A DNA stretch of 64,000 nt from Desmonostoc muscorum FACHB-395 (GCF_014698035.1 NZ_JACJSF010000023.1:1-64000), one strand, 5' to 3'. Numbered from the stretch's first letter, positions 1-9,055 are shown. The notes: generated from the sequence alone by a model not told the origin. Program-made: numbers and translations.

Positions 1-160
1 ATTTCCCAATTTGAATCAGTCTACTGTCTGCTTCTTTTGACCTCCAACTCTTTGATGTCAATGGGTTTTACTTTCTTGTAATTTGCGATCACCCTGTGGT
101 CGATTACGTTGGATGGTAATTTCAGTCTTCTATTTAAAAGTGAAAGAGAGTAATAGTTTT

Positions 161-766
161 ATGGCTTACAGCGAGTTTAGTTTAGCTAAAGCAAAACAAG
201 AGTTTAGTTTAAGCACATTAGAAAAACGCAATATTTTCGCTGGGGTTTCTGAATTAACAGCGAGTAATTTACTTGTAGAAACACTCAATTATAACCTGGA
301 TATCGCTTTAGGAAGTAATAGTGAAAAAGCTCGCTCTGAGCTAATTATTGCTCCCATCTTAGTTGATTTACGCCGACAATTACACGAACAAGTTAGTTTA
401 TTTTCTGGAGTAGATTTTACTGTCGATAATAGCAAAGGATTAAACGGCACTTGCGATTTTATTATTACTAAATCTCCAGAAATTCTCATTTTGACAGCAC
501 CAGTAATTACAGTTGTAGAAGCTAAAAAAGAAAATATTAATGGAGGTTTGGGTCAGTGTGCAGCAGAAATGGTTGCAGCCCAAATCTTTAATGAGCAAGC
601 TGCAATTAAGATTAAAACAATTTATGGCGCAGTTACAACGGGCAGTATTTGGCAATTCCTGAAACTAGAAGAACAAATATTGACCATTGATTTAAGCGAA
701 TATTATCTCAAAGATGTAAATAAAATTCTTGGGATTTTAGCCAGTGGTATTTCTCAAGAAGGTTAA
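161..766 (+). CDS. PD-(D/E)XK nuclease-like protein, unknown function
   Basis: A 201-residue protein with no signal peptide or membrane segment, so probably cytoplasmic. Residues about 85-130 hold a pattern typical of the restriction-endonuclease-like fold: an acidic residue in GTCDFIIT followed by a strand carrying V-E-A-K (VITVVEAKKE), then GGLGQCAAEM, where the Gln could complete a D-(E)xK-Q active site. This assignment rests on motif shape, not on a family match I can name. The frame is open upstream to about position 83, but I chose the ATG at 161 because the extra 26 residues look non-coding and the protein beginning MAYSEFSLAKAK reads like a real N-terminus. The ribosome binding site is weak. 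It stands alone, converging on the ABC permease gene with only 16 bases between them. It could be a remnant of a restriction system or a housekeeping nuclease. Confidence 0.6.
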   Translation: MAYSEFSLAKAKQEFSLSTLEKRNIFAGVSELTASNLLVETLNYNLDIALGSNSEKARSELIIAPILVDLRRQLHEQVSLFSGVDFTVDNSKGLNGTCDFIITKSPEILILTAPVITVVEAKKENINGGLGQCAAEMVAAQIFNEQAAIKIKTIYGAVTTGSIWQFLKLEEQILTIDLSEYYLKDVNKILGILASGISQEG

Positions 767-782
767 CAAAATGTCAAACAGC

Positions 783-1808
783 TTAATATCGAATTCGTGG
801 GTCTACATAAGCATTTAAAATATCAATTAAAATGCTGGCACTGACAACGATCGCACCAAAAAAGACCAGCACTCCCTGGACTGTGGGATAATCGCGATCT
901 GCGATCGCTTGATACAGTCGATTCGCTAACCCAGGCCAAGAAAATGTCACTTCTGTCAAAATCGCCCCACCCAACAGAGAGGCAAAAGTTAATCCTAAGA
1001 CTGTAATTACTGGGATTAGAGCATTCTTTAAGGCATGGGAGGCTAAAATCTTATTTTCACCAATACCTCTGGCTCTAGCGGCTTCTACATAATCGGCTTG
1101 CAAGGTTTGCTTTAAATTCACTCGCACAATTCGTTCAAAAATCCCACTCAGCAAAATTCCCAAAGTCAGACTCGGTAGGGCAAGATGGTGCAAAGATGTG
1201 AAAAACTGGGTGAGATTTCCACCGAGTAAGCTATCAATTGTATACAACCCAGTCACAGGAGTGGGAGCCGGAAGATTAGGCGGAAAGCGGTTGGAATTGG
1301 GAAACCAACCCAGTTGGACTGAGAAAATCAACTGCAAAAGCATTCCCGCCCAAAACATGGGGAGTGCGTAGGTGATAATCCCAAACAAGCGCCCACCAAC
1401 ATCGAAATATGTGCCAGGACGAGAAGCTGAAAGAGTCCCAACCGCAATTCCAACGATGAGTGCAACCGCCATACTACAGACTGCTAACTCCACCGTCGCC
1501 GGGAAATATTGCCCAATTATGTCCCAAACATTCTGTCCGCGACTCATTAAAGACGTTCCCAAGTCAAAGCGCAGTATGCTTCCCAAATAATTGAGATATT
1601 GTAGCCACAAAGGAAAGTTTAAACCTAGTTGTTTCCGCAATTCTTCTTTTGCAGCTTCCGGCGCACGTCCACCGAGAATTGCATCTGCGGGATCTCCTGG
1701 TGTTGCTCTTAATAAGAGAAAGACAATGGTGATAATTGTTAATAGCTGAAGTGGTGCAAGAAGCAACCGAGAAACTATGTAATATTGTAAAGCTTTAGAG
1801 CGAGACAT
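783..1808 (-). CDS. ABC transporter permease, DppB/OppB family
   Basis: Inner-membrane permease of a peptide/nickel/opine-type ABC importer, 341 residues, the usual length for DppB-like proteins. It has an N-terminal membrane helix (LLLAPLQLLTIITIVFLLLR), then RATPGDPADAILGG, a hallmark of this family, five further hydrophobic segments, and the EAA-type loop near residues 240-260 (ADYVEAARARGIGENKIL) that contacts the ATPase. It ends DPRIRY, the typical family C-terminus. It lies 69 bases downstream of the substrate-binding lipoprotein gene on the same strand, so the two probably form one transcript. The second permease (DppC) and the ATPases are not in this window, so they are probably encoded elsewhere. 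The substrate cannot be told from sequence. Confidence 0.9.
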   Translation of the reverse strand: MSRSKALQYYIVSRLLLAPLQLLTIITIVFLLLRATPGDPADAILGGRAPEAAKEELRKQLGLNFPLWLQYLNYLGSILRFDLGTSLMSRGQNVWDIIGQYFPATVELAVCSMAVALIVGIAVGTLSASRPGTYFDVGGRLFGIITYALPMFWAGMLLQLIFSVQLGWFPNSNRFPPNLPAPTPVTGLYTIDSLLGGNLTQFFTSLHHLALPSLTLGILLSGIFERIVRVNLKQTLQADYVEAARARGIGENKILASHALKNALIPVITVLGLTFASLLGGAILTEVTFSWPGLANRLYQAIADRDYPTVQGVLVFFGAIVVSASILIDILNAYVDPRIRY

Positions 1809-1825
1809 ATTTTACTTATTTATTA

Positions 1826-1860
1826 TTTGTCATTTGCCATTTATTTCTATAAATGACAAA
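1826..1860. repeat. Inverted repeat of the Nostoc ATGACAAATGAC family
   Basis: Arms TTTGTCATTT (1826-1835) and AAATGACAAA (1851-1860) are perfectly complementary around a 15-base loop, in the gap between the binding-protein stop codon and the permease start. The copies of the unit continue to the stop codon of the binding-protein gene, whose TAG (1878-1880, complement) sits in the same sequence AATGACTAC that also holds the aptA stop codon. It may be only a dispersed repeat, or may form an intercistronic RNA hairpin. Confidence 0.6.
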
Positions 1861-1877
1861 TGACAGAGGACTAATGA

Positions 1878-3545
1878 CTACTTTTTAATTGTCTGATAAA
1901 CCAGAATTTGGGTTGGGTTAAGTTGTACGCTGTTCACACCTTTTTGTGCAAATACATAGTCTTTACTTTGCCATAAGGGAACGTAAGGTACATCAGCAGT
2001 TACTTGCTTTTGAATTTCTGCAAAAATTTTCTGACGCGCTTCAGGATTTAGTTCTTTGCGTTGTTGATCGATCAGTTTATTCATCGCTTCGTTATAGTAG
2101 AACGAACCCTGAGTTTGACTGCCTCCATCTTCACATCCTTTAGCAACTGAACCTTTGTCACAAGACAAAAATGGCTGGACATAATTATCTGGATCTAAAA
2201 AGTCTGGATACCAATCAAGTAAAGCTCCTGGATATAATCCTTTGGCAATGTCTTTAAAAAATGTCGGGCCTTCAGCAGGGGTAACTTCAAATTGCAGAAT
2301 TCCATCCATTTTGGCATCTACAAGAGATTTGAGCGTCTGTGCTGCCAAACTACGAGTAGGCGAACTAGAAGGATACCAAATTTGGACTTTTGCCGGATTT
2401 TCTTTGGAGAAACCAGCAGTAGTTAACAATTTTTTAGCTTGATCAAAGTTAGCATCGCCATAAGCATCTTTGAATAATGGCATAGAAACATTAAATGTTG
2501 TGGGAATCATGCTATAAAGCGGATCTGCTTGACCAAGTAAGGCCCGCTCATTTAAGAGTGGACGGTCAATTATTGATGCGATTGCTTGTCTGACTTCTAA
2601 TTTATCTAAAGGCTTTTGATTCCGGTTCAATACCAGATAGCTTACTACACTACCTTCAGCTGCGATCGCTTGCCAATCCCCTTTTTTACCACCTTCTTCT
2701 AAGCTCCGATTTTGATCAGGCTGTAGCGACAGATAAGCTACATCTACAGCGCCTGTACGGAAAGCATTAAACAAATTAACCGGACTAGTTTGAATTTGGA
2801 GGTTAACACCCTTGTTAGCTGGTTTTTCTCCCCAATATTTATCAAACGTATCAAATCTTATTGAATCAGTACCATACTGCGCTAACTTGTAAGGGCCAGT
2901 TCCCACAAAAATATTCGGTTTAAATTTACCAGCGCCGAGTTCGTAAGCTTTTGGCGAAACTGCACAGACTCCAGGAAACGCCAGCAGTGAAGGAAAGGCT
3001 GCAAAGGGTTTTTTCAGCTTAATGGTTAACTCATAATCACTTGTACTTTTTACCGAATCTACTATATCACCTAGTAAGAATGAAGGTTTTCCTTTATTTT
3101 GAATAAAGCGGTTGATGGTAAACGCCATTGCTTGGGCATTGAAGGGAGTCCCATCGTGAAAAACCACTCCCTGACGTAAGGGTATGGTATAAGTTAAGGC
3201 ATCTTGACTGACTTTAGGTAATGCTGTAGCAAGCTGTGGCTTAATTTCCGTACTACCTGGTTCGTAGGTGTAGAGGCGATCGCTCATATTAAACACCAAA
3301 CCCAAGGATGCTAACTCATAAGCATCAGCTGGATCAAGGGTTCTCGGCTTTGCTGTTGTACCTATAGTAATACGACCATCACCTGTAGGGCTATTTACAG
3401 AACCCGATGGTGGCGTAGAAGGCTGTGGACGAGGAGCGCAACTAACAACTAAAAATAAGCATAGACAGAACAAAGATAGGAATTTTGTAATCCGACCCCA
3501 CCGTTGCACGGACAAGGAAAACCAGGTCATACAGTTAAATTTCAT
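1878..3545 (-). CDS. ABC transporter substrate-binding lipoprotein, SBP family 5
   Basis: A 555-residue periplasmic solute-binding protein of the peptide/nickel (DppA/OppA) family. A positively charged N-terminus and hydrophobic stretch end in the lipobox LVVSC near residue 36, so it should be a membrane-anchored lipoprotein. The mature part starts with a Pro/Ser-rich linker and then DGRITIGTTAKPRTLDPADAYE, the usual start of family 5 domains. Other family signs are YTIPLRQGVVFHDGTPFNA near residue 120 and the region FVGTGPYKL near residue 215. It is the first gene of a two-gene unit with the downstream DppB-like permease. The ligand (oligopeptide, or another small solute) cannot be decided. 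Several in-frame Met codons lie near the start; the one at 3545 gives a complete signal peptide. Confidence 0.9.
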   Translation of the reverse strand: MKFNCMTWFSLSVQRWGRITKFLSLFCLCLFLVVSCAPRPQPSTPPSGSVNSPTGDGRITIGTTAKPRTLDPADAYELASLGLVFNMSDRLYTYEPGSTEIKPQLATALPKVSQDALTYTIPLRQGVVFHDGTPFNAQAMAFTINRFIQNKGKPSFLLGDIVDSVKSTSDYELTIKLKKPFAAFPSLLAFPGVCAVSPKAYELGAGKFKPNIFVGTGPYKLAQYGTDSIRFDTFDKYWGEKPANKGVNLQIQTSPVNLFNAFRTGAVDVAYLSLQPDQNRSLEEGGKKGDWQAIAAEGSVVSYLVLNRNQKPLDKLEVRQAIASIIDRPLLNERALLGQADPLYSMIPTTFNVSMPLFKDAYGDANFDQAKKLLTTAGFSKENPAKVQIWYPSSSPTRSLAAQTLKSLVDAKMDGILQFEVTPAEGPTFFKDIAKGLYPGALLDWYPDFLDPDNYVQPFLSCDKGSVAKGCEDGGSQTQGSFYYNEAMNKLIDQQRKELNPEARQKIFAEIQKQVTADVPYVPLWQSKDYVFAQKGVNSVQLNPTQILVYQTIKK

Positions 3546-3743
3546 GTAATGAGAAGTCAGTGATTATACTATAAAATTGCTAGTTTTACAGAAAATTTTA
3601 CAATTAATTACTACTTTAGATACTTTTTATAGAGGATTTTGCTAAGATAGATAAATTTATGTGTATTCAGGATGATTAAGTAAAAATAATTAAATGCTTA
3701 CTATAATATGCAGAACTTTACCTCATCATAATAATTCAAAGTT

Positions 3744-4610
3744 CTAAATTAACTGTTCCGAATTGGGAGAAGTAGAGTCAAGAGAAGAGTAGTTTAATAT
3801 AAAAATTTCTTTCCCCTTATATCGTTCGCCTTTCAAGTTATCTTGCTTACTTTTCCCATTTTTTTGATCGTCACTTCTACTAATTGTATAATTCCATTCT
3901 TTGTCGTGTATTTCCAATGCCCATTCATATAGATTTCTAATTGTGTCGTTATTATCGTAAGTTAGAAGAAATTTTATTTTTTCCTTATATCTATTTAATA
4001 TTTGGCATAGCCTGAAATGATCGTCTTTAGAAAATGAATGAGCATAAAGTTTATCTTGATCTGCATTGAAATAAGGAGGATCGATAAATAAAAAAGATCC
4101 ATTAGGTACAGATTCGATAACTTCTTCAAAATCGAGATTAGTAATTTTAACGTTTTGAAGTTTCTCTGAAGTTCGACGTATGTTTCTGGGCCAATTCTCT
4201 GGACGCATACTGTATTTGTCACCATATCCCCAATAACAATTTTGATGCTTCATAATCCCAGAGTAGGAGGTTCTGTTAAGGTAAAACCATCTACCAGCTT
4301 GTTCTAATTGATTTTGTGGGATGAATTCATTTTTGTAATATGTATGTCTTTCTTTCGTAGCGGATTCCCCTGCTAAAAATTTGATTAATTCTTCTGGTTG
4401 ATCTCTAATTATTAATAAGGTATTTATTAATAATTCATCAATATCATTGAGCCAATTAATATTTACTTTATCTTTTACAAAAAAAATAGAACCACCCCCC
4501 GCAAAAGGTTCAACATAACAAGAGTGAAAAGGAATATGATTAAGAATCAAATGTCGAGCATAAAATTTGCCACCAGGATATCTAAATGGTGAGTTTATCG
4601 GTTTGTTCAT
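3744..4610 (-). CDS. Adenine-specific DNA methyltransferase, Dam/D12 class
   Basis: A 288-residue N6-adenine DNA methyltransferase. Residues 8-16 hold FRYPGGK, the D12-class motif X; residues 35-42 hold PFAGGGS, the SAM-binding motif I (FxGxG type); and SFLFIDPPYF near residue 172 holds the catalytic DPPY motif IV. The order X-I-IV is that of the Dam/alpha group. Length is normal for a solitary Dam-type enzyme. No restriction endonuclease gene is adjacent, so it appears to be an orphan. The start at 4610 (MNKPINSPFRYPGGKF) places the first motif at the expected distance. The surroundings are AT-rich with no operon partner on either side. Its recognition site cannot be read from sequence; GATC, which lies inside the abundant GCGATCGC octamers, is one possibility. 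Confidence 0.88.
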   Translation of the reverse strand: MNKPINSPFRYPGGKFYARHLILNHIPFHSCYVEPFAGGGSIFFVKDKVNINWLNDIDELLINTLLIIRDQPEELIKFLAGESATKERHTYYKNEFIPQNQLEQAGRWFYLNRTSYSGIMKHQNCYWGYGDKYSMRPENWPRNIRRTSEKLQNVKITNLDFEEVIESVPNGSFLFIDPPYFNADQDKLYAHSFSKDDHFRLCQILNRYKEKIKFLLTYDNNDTIRNLYEWALEIHDKEWNYTISRSDDQKNGKSKQDNLKGERYKGKEIFILNYSSLDSTSPNSEQLI

Positions 4611-4909
4611 AATTTCCCTAAATATTCTTAAGCTTATGTTTTATATTTGGTATCAAAAGCATACATGAAATTTATTGTAAACTTAATAACAAAATACAAT
4701 TATTAGCTAAATATTTAAATATGCGATCTTGTTATTTTTTGTACTGAGCTACATTCAATACAAAGAAGAATTTATTTTTATTAAAATTGAGCAACAATAA
4801 TTTAAATGTCTTTGATTTAAATTATTATTAGTTATACATAATTAACAAATAATATACGATATCGTGATCGTAAACAGCAGATTGAAAGTTTAATAGTGAG
4901 ACTAAGAGC
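4611..4909. other. AT-rich intergenic stretch between divergent genes
   Basis: About 300 bases, strongly AT-rich, between the divergently read methyltransferase gene and the 108-residue gene. It must hold the promoters of both. I see no convincing sigma-type pair, repeat or small reading frame. Confidence 0.5.
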
Positions 4910-5236
4910 GTGAAGTATTTCTTTCTATCTGAGGGATGGGCAGTTGCTAGAGTCTGGGCATCTGATGGACTCTGGCAAGTAACTGCATGGCGACGGCAAC
5001 CAGATATTCAGCGAATGAATATTTGTTTAGTGGAAGAAAACGAATTGCTATGGCTTTATCGAGTTGAAGAAGCCATTTTAACCATAGAAGTGAAGCCGAC
5101 AATACCAGTCACAGTCGGTACTACCATAGGTCAAGTAGTACTCAAGCGTTTGATGAGTGCTGAACAGGTAATTGAACGCTTAAACACAGCTGAGGCGAAG
5201 TGCCAACTGCAAAATATCCATTTGGTGGTTCAGTAG
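4910..5236 (+). CDS. Conserved small hypothetical protein
   Basis: A 108-residue soluble protein, probably starting at GTG (4910). It begins MKYFFLSEGWAVARVWASDGLWQVTAWRRQPDIQ and has a mixed alpha/beta look with no transmembrane segment, signal peptide or known catalytic motif. I do not recognise a named family, though the composition and clean ending before a repeat cluster suggest a real gene rather than a chance frame. It lies alone, upstream of psbB on the same strand but separated from it by nearly 500 bases of repeat-rich DNA, so co-transcription with psbB is unlikely. No function is proposed. Confidence 0.55.
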   Translation: MKYFFLSEGWAVARVWASDGLWQVTAWRRQPDIQRMNICLVEENELLWLYRVEEAILTIEVKPTIPVTVGTTIGQVVLKRLMSAEQVIERLNTAEAKCQLQNIHLVVQ

Positions 5237-5264
5237 GATTGGCATTGGGAATTGGGCATGGGCA

Positions 5265-5376
5265 AGAGGACAAGGGGACAAGGAGAATTGGGGACAAGGG
5301 GAAAGACTTGTTTCAAGTTCTCACCTCTTGTCCCCTTGTCCCCTTGTCTCCCCTGCCCCCTTTCTCCCCGCCCCCT
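5265..5376. repeat. Purine/pyrimidine tandem-repeat hairpin (9-base GGGACAAGG units)
   Basis: The left arm has repeats of GGGACAAGG; after a short loop (GACTTGTTTCAAGTTCTCACC) the right arm has the complement CCTTGTCCC several times. The whole can fold into one long imperfect hairpin with G-rich and C-rich arms. An element of the same design, with GAGCAGGGG units and a loop also containing CAAGTTCT, is at 47311-47394. This is a short tandemly repeated repetitive (STRR) type element. Any open frame across it is made of the repeat and is not a gene. Confidence 0.75.
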
Positions 5377-5729
5377 CATAAAGATAAGTAAATTTAATCT
5401 CCAAGAGGGATTGGTAGCGAAAAAACTTTGAGATGCTACGCGATCGCATCAATTTACACGCTTGCAAACAATTCCATCAATAGTTACACTTTTTAAAACA
5501 TTCTCATTTTTTGCTTGGCGGTGGCTACCCTACAAGGTAAACCTCCCGAAGCGAGTAAGCATTGCCAAAGCGCCCACGCTGTCTGACTTATAAGACTAAC
5601 TGTGGTAGTACTCTGGCTCTGGCAATAACAAAAAACAAGAGAGAGTTTTCTGAGTGGCGAATTTCGTTCCTTAGAATCTCAGTAAGAAAATTGCTTTGTA
5701 AACTAACTCATCGAGGAGGAGCGTAGTCG
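5377..5729 (+). promoter_or_regulatory. psbB upstream region with strong ribosome binding site
   Basis: About 350 bases upstream of psbB with no gene. The last part contains GAGGAGG (5713-5719), a near-ideal Shine-Dalgarno sequence eleven bases before the psbB ATG at 5730, which fixes that start. The stretch 5510-5590 resembles common Nostoc dispersed repeat sequence (GAAGCGAGTAAGCATTGCC and neighbours). I could not assign -35/-10 boxes with confidence, so the promoter position within this interval is open. Confidence 0.45.
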
Positions 5730-7259
5730 ATGGGACTACCCTGGTACCGAGTACATACAGTCGTTCTGAATGATCCAGGGCGACTGATTTCTGTACACCT
5801 GATGCACACAGCCTTAGTAGCAGGCTGGGCTGGTTCGATGGCACTCTACGAACTGGCTGTTTATGACCCTAGCGATCCGATTCTCAATCCGATGTGGCGG
5901 CAAGGGATGTTCGTCCTACCCTTCATGTCACGTTTGGGCGTTACCCAATCTTGGGGTGGTTGGAACGTCACTGGTGGCCCAGCAAGCGATCCTGGCTTTT
6001 GGTCATTTGAAGGTGTTGCTGCGGCTCACATTGTTCTTTCCGGTCTTTTATTCCTAGCTGCCGTATGGCATTGGGTTTACTGGGATTTGGAACTATTTAG
6101 AGATCCCCGCACTGGTGAACCTGCTCTAGACTTGCCAAAAATGTTTGGCATTCACCTGTTCTTATCTGGTCTACTTTGTTTTGGCTTTGGTGCTTTTCAC
6201 GTCACCGGACTATTTGGGCCGGGGATATGGGTTTCTGACGCTTATGGTATAACTGGGGCTGCCCAGGGAGTAGCACCGGAATGGGGCCCAGATGGTTTTA
6301 ACCCATATAACCCTGGTGGCATTGCGGCTCACCACATTGCTGCTGGTGTTGTTGGTATTATTGCAGGGTTATTCCACCTCACAGTTAGACCCCCCGAACG
6401 GCTCTACAAAGCCCTACGGATGGGGAACATTGAAACAGTACTTTCTAGCAGTATTGCAGCAGTCTTCTTTGCTGCTTTCGTTGTTGCTGGTACTATGTGG
6501 TACGGAAACGCTGCCACTCCCATCGAATTGTTTGGCCCTACCCGTTACCAATGGGATCAAGGCTACTTCCGTCAAGAAATTCAGCGCCGCGTCCAAACTG
6601 ACGTTGCTCAAGGTGCAACCCTTGACCAAGCTTGGTCGCAGATTCCTGAAAAACTGGCTTTCTATGATTACGTCGGTAATAGCCCCGCTAAAGGCGGTCT
6701 ATTCCGTACAGGGCCGATGGTGAAGGGTGATGGCATTGCCCAATCTTGGCAAGGTCACGCTGTATTCAAAGACTCTGAAGGACGGGAATTGACCGTGCGT
6801 CGTCTCCCCAACTTCTTTGAAACCTTCCCAGTAATTTTGACCGATGCTGATGGAATTATCCGCGCTGACATTCCTTTCCGTCGGGCAGAATCAAAGTATA
6901 GCTTCGAGCAATCTGGTGTCACCGTCAGCTTCTATGGTGGCGATCTGAATGGTAAAACCTTTACAGAACCAGCTGATGTGAAGAAGTATGCTCGGAAAGC
7001 TCAAGGTGGCGAAATCTTTGAATTTGACCGCGAAACCTTGAACTCTGATGGTGTATTCCGCACCAGTCCTAGAGGTTGGTTTACCTTTGGACACGCTGTA
7101 TTTGCTCTGCTGTTCTTCTTTGGTCATCTCTGGCATGGCTCTCGGACAATCTACCGAGACGTATTTGCCGGTGTTGATGCGGATCTAGAAGAGCAAGTTG
7201 AGTGGGGGCTGTTCCAGAAAGTGGGTGACAAGTCAACCCGCCGGAAGGAAGCTCTCTAA
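5730..7259 (+). CDS. psbB: Photosystem II CP47 chlorophyll-binding core antenna protein
   Basis: CP47 binds chlorophyll a and beta-carotene and passes excitation energy to the photosystem II reaction centre in the thylakoid membrane. The 509-residue product begins [20 protein letters not shown], the diagnostic CP47 N-terminus, and has the six transmembrane helices with chlorophyll-ligand histidines (e.g. [46 protein letters not shown]). The large lumenal loop E lies at about residues 260-450. It ends with the last helix and the stromal tail [20 protein letters not shown]. Length matches the family exactly. The ATG is preceded by GAGGAGG. psbT follows 111 bases downstream on the same strand, the usual cyanobacterial arrangement, so the two are probably co-transcribed. 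Confidence 0.99.
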   Translation: MGLPWYRVHTVVLNDPGRLISVHLMHTALVAGWAGSMALYELAVYDPSDPILNPMWRQGMFVLPFMSRLGVTQSWGGWNVTGGPASDPGFWSFEGVAAAHIVLSGLLFLAAVWHWVYWDLELFRDPRTGEPALDLPKMFGIHLFLSGLLCFGFGAFHVTGLFGPGIWVSDAYGITGAAQGVAPEWGPDGFNPYNPGGIAAHHIAAGVVGIIAGLFHLTVRPPERLYKALRMGNIETVLSSSIAAVFFAAFVVAGTMWYGNAATPIELFGPTRYQWDQGYFRQEIQRRVQTDVAQGATLDQAWSQIPEKLAFYDYVGNSPAKGGLFRTGPMVKGDGIAQSWQGHAVFKDSEGRELTVRRLPNFFETFPVILTDADGIIRADIPFRRAESKYSFEQSGVTVSFYGGDLNGKTFTEPADVKKYARKAQGGEIFEFDRETLNSDGVFRTSPRGWFTFGHAVFALLFFFGHLWHGSRTIYRDVFAGVDADLEEQVEWGLFQKVGDKSTRRKEAL

Positions 7260-7261
7260 TT

Positions 7262-7337
7262 TCAGTGCTGAGTTCTGAGTGCTGAGTTCCGAGTTAAGGC
7301 TCTGACTCAGCATTCGGTGACTCAGTACTCAGAACTT
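7262..7337. repeat. AGTTCTGAGTGCTGAGT-type repeat in the psbB-psbT gap
   Basis: Direct copies of GTGCTGAGTT followed by complementary ACTCAGCA/ACTCAGTACTCAGAACT, so the element can form a hairpin. It fills most of the short spacer between psbB and psbT. Repeats of this sequence type are common in Nostoc and Anabaena genomes. Confidence 0.7.
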
Positions 7338-7370
7338 TAATTACTGGCTGGATAGGCAGGAATTCATAAT

Positions 7371-7478
7371 ATGGAAAGCGTTGCGTACATCTTGATTTTT
7401 ACTCTGTGTATAGGTACTATCTTTTTTGCGATCGCATTTCGCGAACCCCCTCGCTTTGAGAAACCAAAAGATAAGTAG
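7371..7478 (+). CDS. psbT: Photosystem II reaction centre protein T
   Basis: A 35-residue single-helix photosystem II subunit that sits at the dimer interface of the core complex. The sequence MESVAYILIFTLCIGTIFF followed by AIAFREPPRFEKPKDK matches PsbT: a single membrane helix at residues 2-23 and a charged stromal tail with the conserved REPPR. It directly follows psbB on the same strand, the conserved neighbour in cyanobacteria and chloroplasts. It is followed by a stable hairpin (7519-7552). No ribosome binding site stronger than GGCAGG (7352-7357) precedes it. Confidence 0.96.
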   Translation: MESVAYILIFTLCIGTIFFAIAFREPPRFEKPKDK

Positions 7479-7518
7479 ATCCTAATTACCAGACCTTTAG
7501 CTGATTTAAAGAAGTTAG

Positions 7519-7552
7519 TATCCGTTGCTACTAATTGTAGGGGCAACGGATA
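7519..7552 (+). terminator. Probable terminator of psbB-psbT
   Basis: Perfect 10-base arms TATCCGTTGC (7519-7528) and GCAACGGATA (7543-7552) around a 14-base loop, 40 bases after the psbT stop, followed by a T-rich but interrupted stretch (TTATTGTGTTTGT). Confidence 0.65.
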
Positions 7553-7775
7553 TTATTGTGTTTGTCCTTTGTTAATTTTAAATACTAAGTAAATAAACAA
7601 TCATTTTTATATTGTGATATAATTTCCAATCTTGGGAGTAGATATGTGTTAATACTAGCTTTTCTGCGCTAGGATGAAAAAGGATGTTAGGTGTAAACTG
7701 CCATAGAACTGCTTACATAGTACATCGCGCTTGTCGCACAACCTTTACGGAGACTAGAACCAGGAACAAATCAGC

Positions 7776-8903
7776 ATGGTCAATCAGAATTTAACCGCTA
7801 CAGAAATTGGATTCACTCACGAAGATTTCGCTGCTCTACTTGACAAATACGATTATCATTTTAGCCCTGGCGATGTTGTGCCAGGAACAGTTTTCAGTAT
7901 AGAGCCGCGCGGCGCTCTGATTGACATTGGTGCTAAAACCGCAGCATATATTCCTATACAAGAAATGTCTATTAACCGGGTGGATAGCCCGGAAGAAGTC
8001 TTACAGTCAAACGAAACGCGTGAGTTTTTCATCCTTACCGATGAAAACGAAGATGGTCAATTAACCCTTTCCATTCGCCGTATTGAATATATGCGGGCTT
8101 GGGAACGTGTGCGACAGCTGCAAGCAGAAGATGCCACTGTCCGTTCTGGCGTGTTTGCAACCAATCGCGGTGGTGCATTGGTAAGGATTGAAGGATTACG
8201 TGGCTTTATCCCAGGTTCTCACATCAGTACTCGCAAACCTAAAGAAGAATTGGTAGGCGAAGAACTGCCATTGAAATTCCTAGAGGTGGATGAAGAACGT
8301 AACCGCTTAGTTCTATCTCATCGTCGGGCGTTGGTTGAACGCAAGATGAACCGCCTAGAAGTCGGGGAAGTAGTAATTGGTACAGTTCGTGGTATCAAAC
8401 CCTACGGTGCTTTCATCGACATTGGTGGTGTAAGTGGTCTACTACACATTTCTGAGATTTCCCACGAACATATTGATACGCCTCATAGCGTGTTCAATGT
8501 CAATGATGAAGTGAAAGTGATGATCATTGACTTGGATGCAGAAAGGGGTCGCATTTCCCTATCTACCAAGCAGCTAGAACCCGAACCCGGCGACATGATT
8601 AAAAACCGGGATTTGGTTTACGATAAGGCAGAAGAAATGGCTGCTAAATATCGTGAACAACTGTTAGCCAAGCAACAAGGTGCTACTGCTGCGCCTGCTG
8701 CACCTGCTGATGTTTTAGCAGAAGAAGATATTCCACCAGCAACAGAACTTGAAGACGAGATTCCACCAGCAGCAGAACTAGAAGAAGAAATTCCACCAGC
8801 AGCAGAAATTGAGGAAGTAACCCCAGTAGTTGCGGAAGTTCAAGAAGAGATTCCAGCAGCCACGGAAACTGAAGAAGAAATTCCAGCAGCTATTGAAGAA
8901 TAA
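7776..8903 (+). CDS. rps1: 30S ribosomal protein S1 (three S1 domains)
   Basis: S1 binds mRNA on the 30S subunit and helps initiation. The 375-residue protein has three S1 RNA-binding domains, at about residues 30-98 (PGDVVPGTVFSIEPRGALIDIG), 115-185 and 200-270 (VGEVVIGTVRGIKPYGAFIDIGGVSGLLHISEIS). This is the short cyanobacterial/chloroplast form, not the six-domain enterobacterial one. The C-terminal tail, residues about 308-375, is an acidic, Pro-rich degenerate repeat (units like EEEIPPAAELE) and is probably disordered. It is read alone: a hairpin lies between it and psbT, and a strong terminator follows at 8955-8978. An nrdR-type gene, which I would expect between psbT and rps1 in some cyanobacteria, is absent here. 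Confidence 0.95.
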   Translation: MVNQNLTATEIGFTHEDFAALLDKYDYHFSPGDVVPGTVFSIEPRGALIDIGAKTAAYIPIQEMSINRVDSPEEVLQSNETREFFILTDENEDGQLTLSIRRIEYMRAWERVRQLQAEDATVRSGVFATNRGGALVRIEGLRGFIPGSHISTRKPKEELVGEELPLKFLEVDEERNRLVLSHRRALVERKMNRLEVGEVVIGTVRGIKPYGAFIDIGGVSGLLHISEISHEHIDTPHSVFNVNDEVKVMIIDLDAERGRISLSTKQLEPEPGDMIKNRDLVYDKAEEMAAKYREQLLAKQQGATAAPAAPADVLAEEDIPPATELEDEIPPAAELEEEIPPAAEIEEVTPVVAEVQEEIPAATETEEEIPAAIEE

Positions 8904-8954
8904 TACATTTTATAGTTTTACTTGTTTTTAAGTAAGAGTATTAAATCATTGTAT

Positions 8955-8978
8955 AAAGAGGGAAAACCCTCTTTTTTT
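8955..8978 (+). terminator. Rho-independent terminator of rps1
   Basis: Eight-base stem AAAGAGGG/CCCTCTTT with loop AAAA, running directly into seven T residues (8972-8978). It starts 51 bases after the rps1 stop codon. Confidence 0.93.
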
Positions 8979-9055
8979 ATGTGGAAAATTAGGAACAGTT
9001 AGGGGTTAGGAATAAAAACTCATAACTTCTGACTAAATAAGTGGGGTGAAATATT

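Noticed and set aside
1..160. An upstream extension or separate gene at the left edge
   Set aside because: The frame open from position 83 adds residues unlike the rest of the protein, and no other convincing frame is present.
5200..5391. Small plus-strand gene after the 108-residue gene
   Set aside because: Most of its length is the purine/pyrimidine repeat hairpin; composition is repeat-derived.
6292..6723. Plus-strand frame of 143 codons inside psbB
   Set aside because: Out-of-frame shadow of psbB, hydrophobic by chance from the antenna helices.
7479..7775. An nrdR or tRNA gene between psbT and rps1
   Set aside because: No reading frame or tRNA-like fold was seen in these 297 bases; only the hairpin at 7519-7552 and the rps1 leader.
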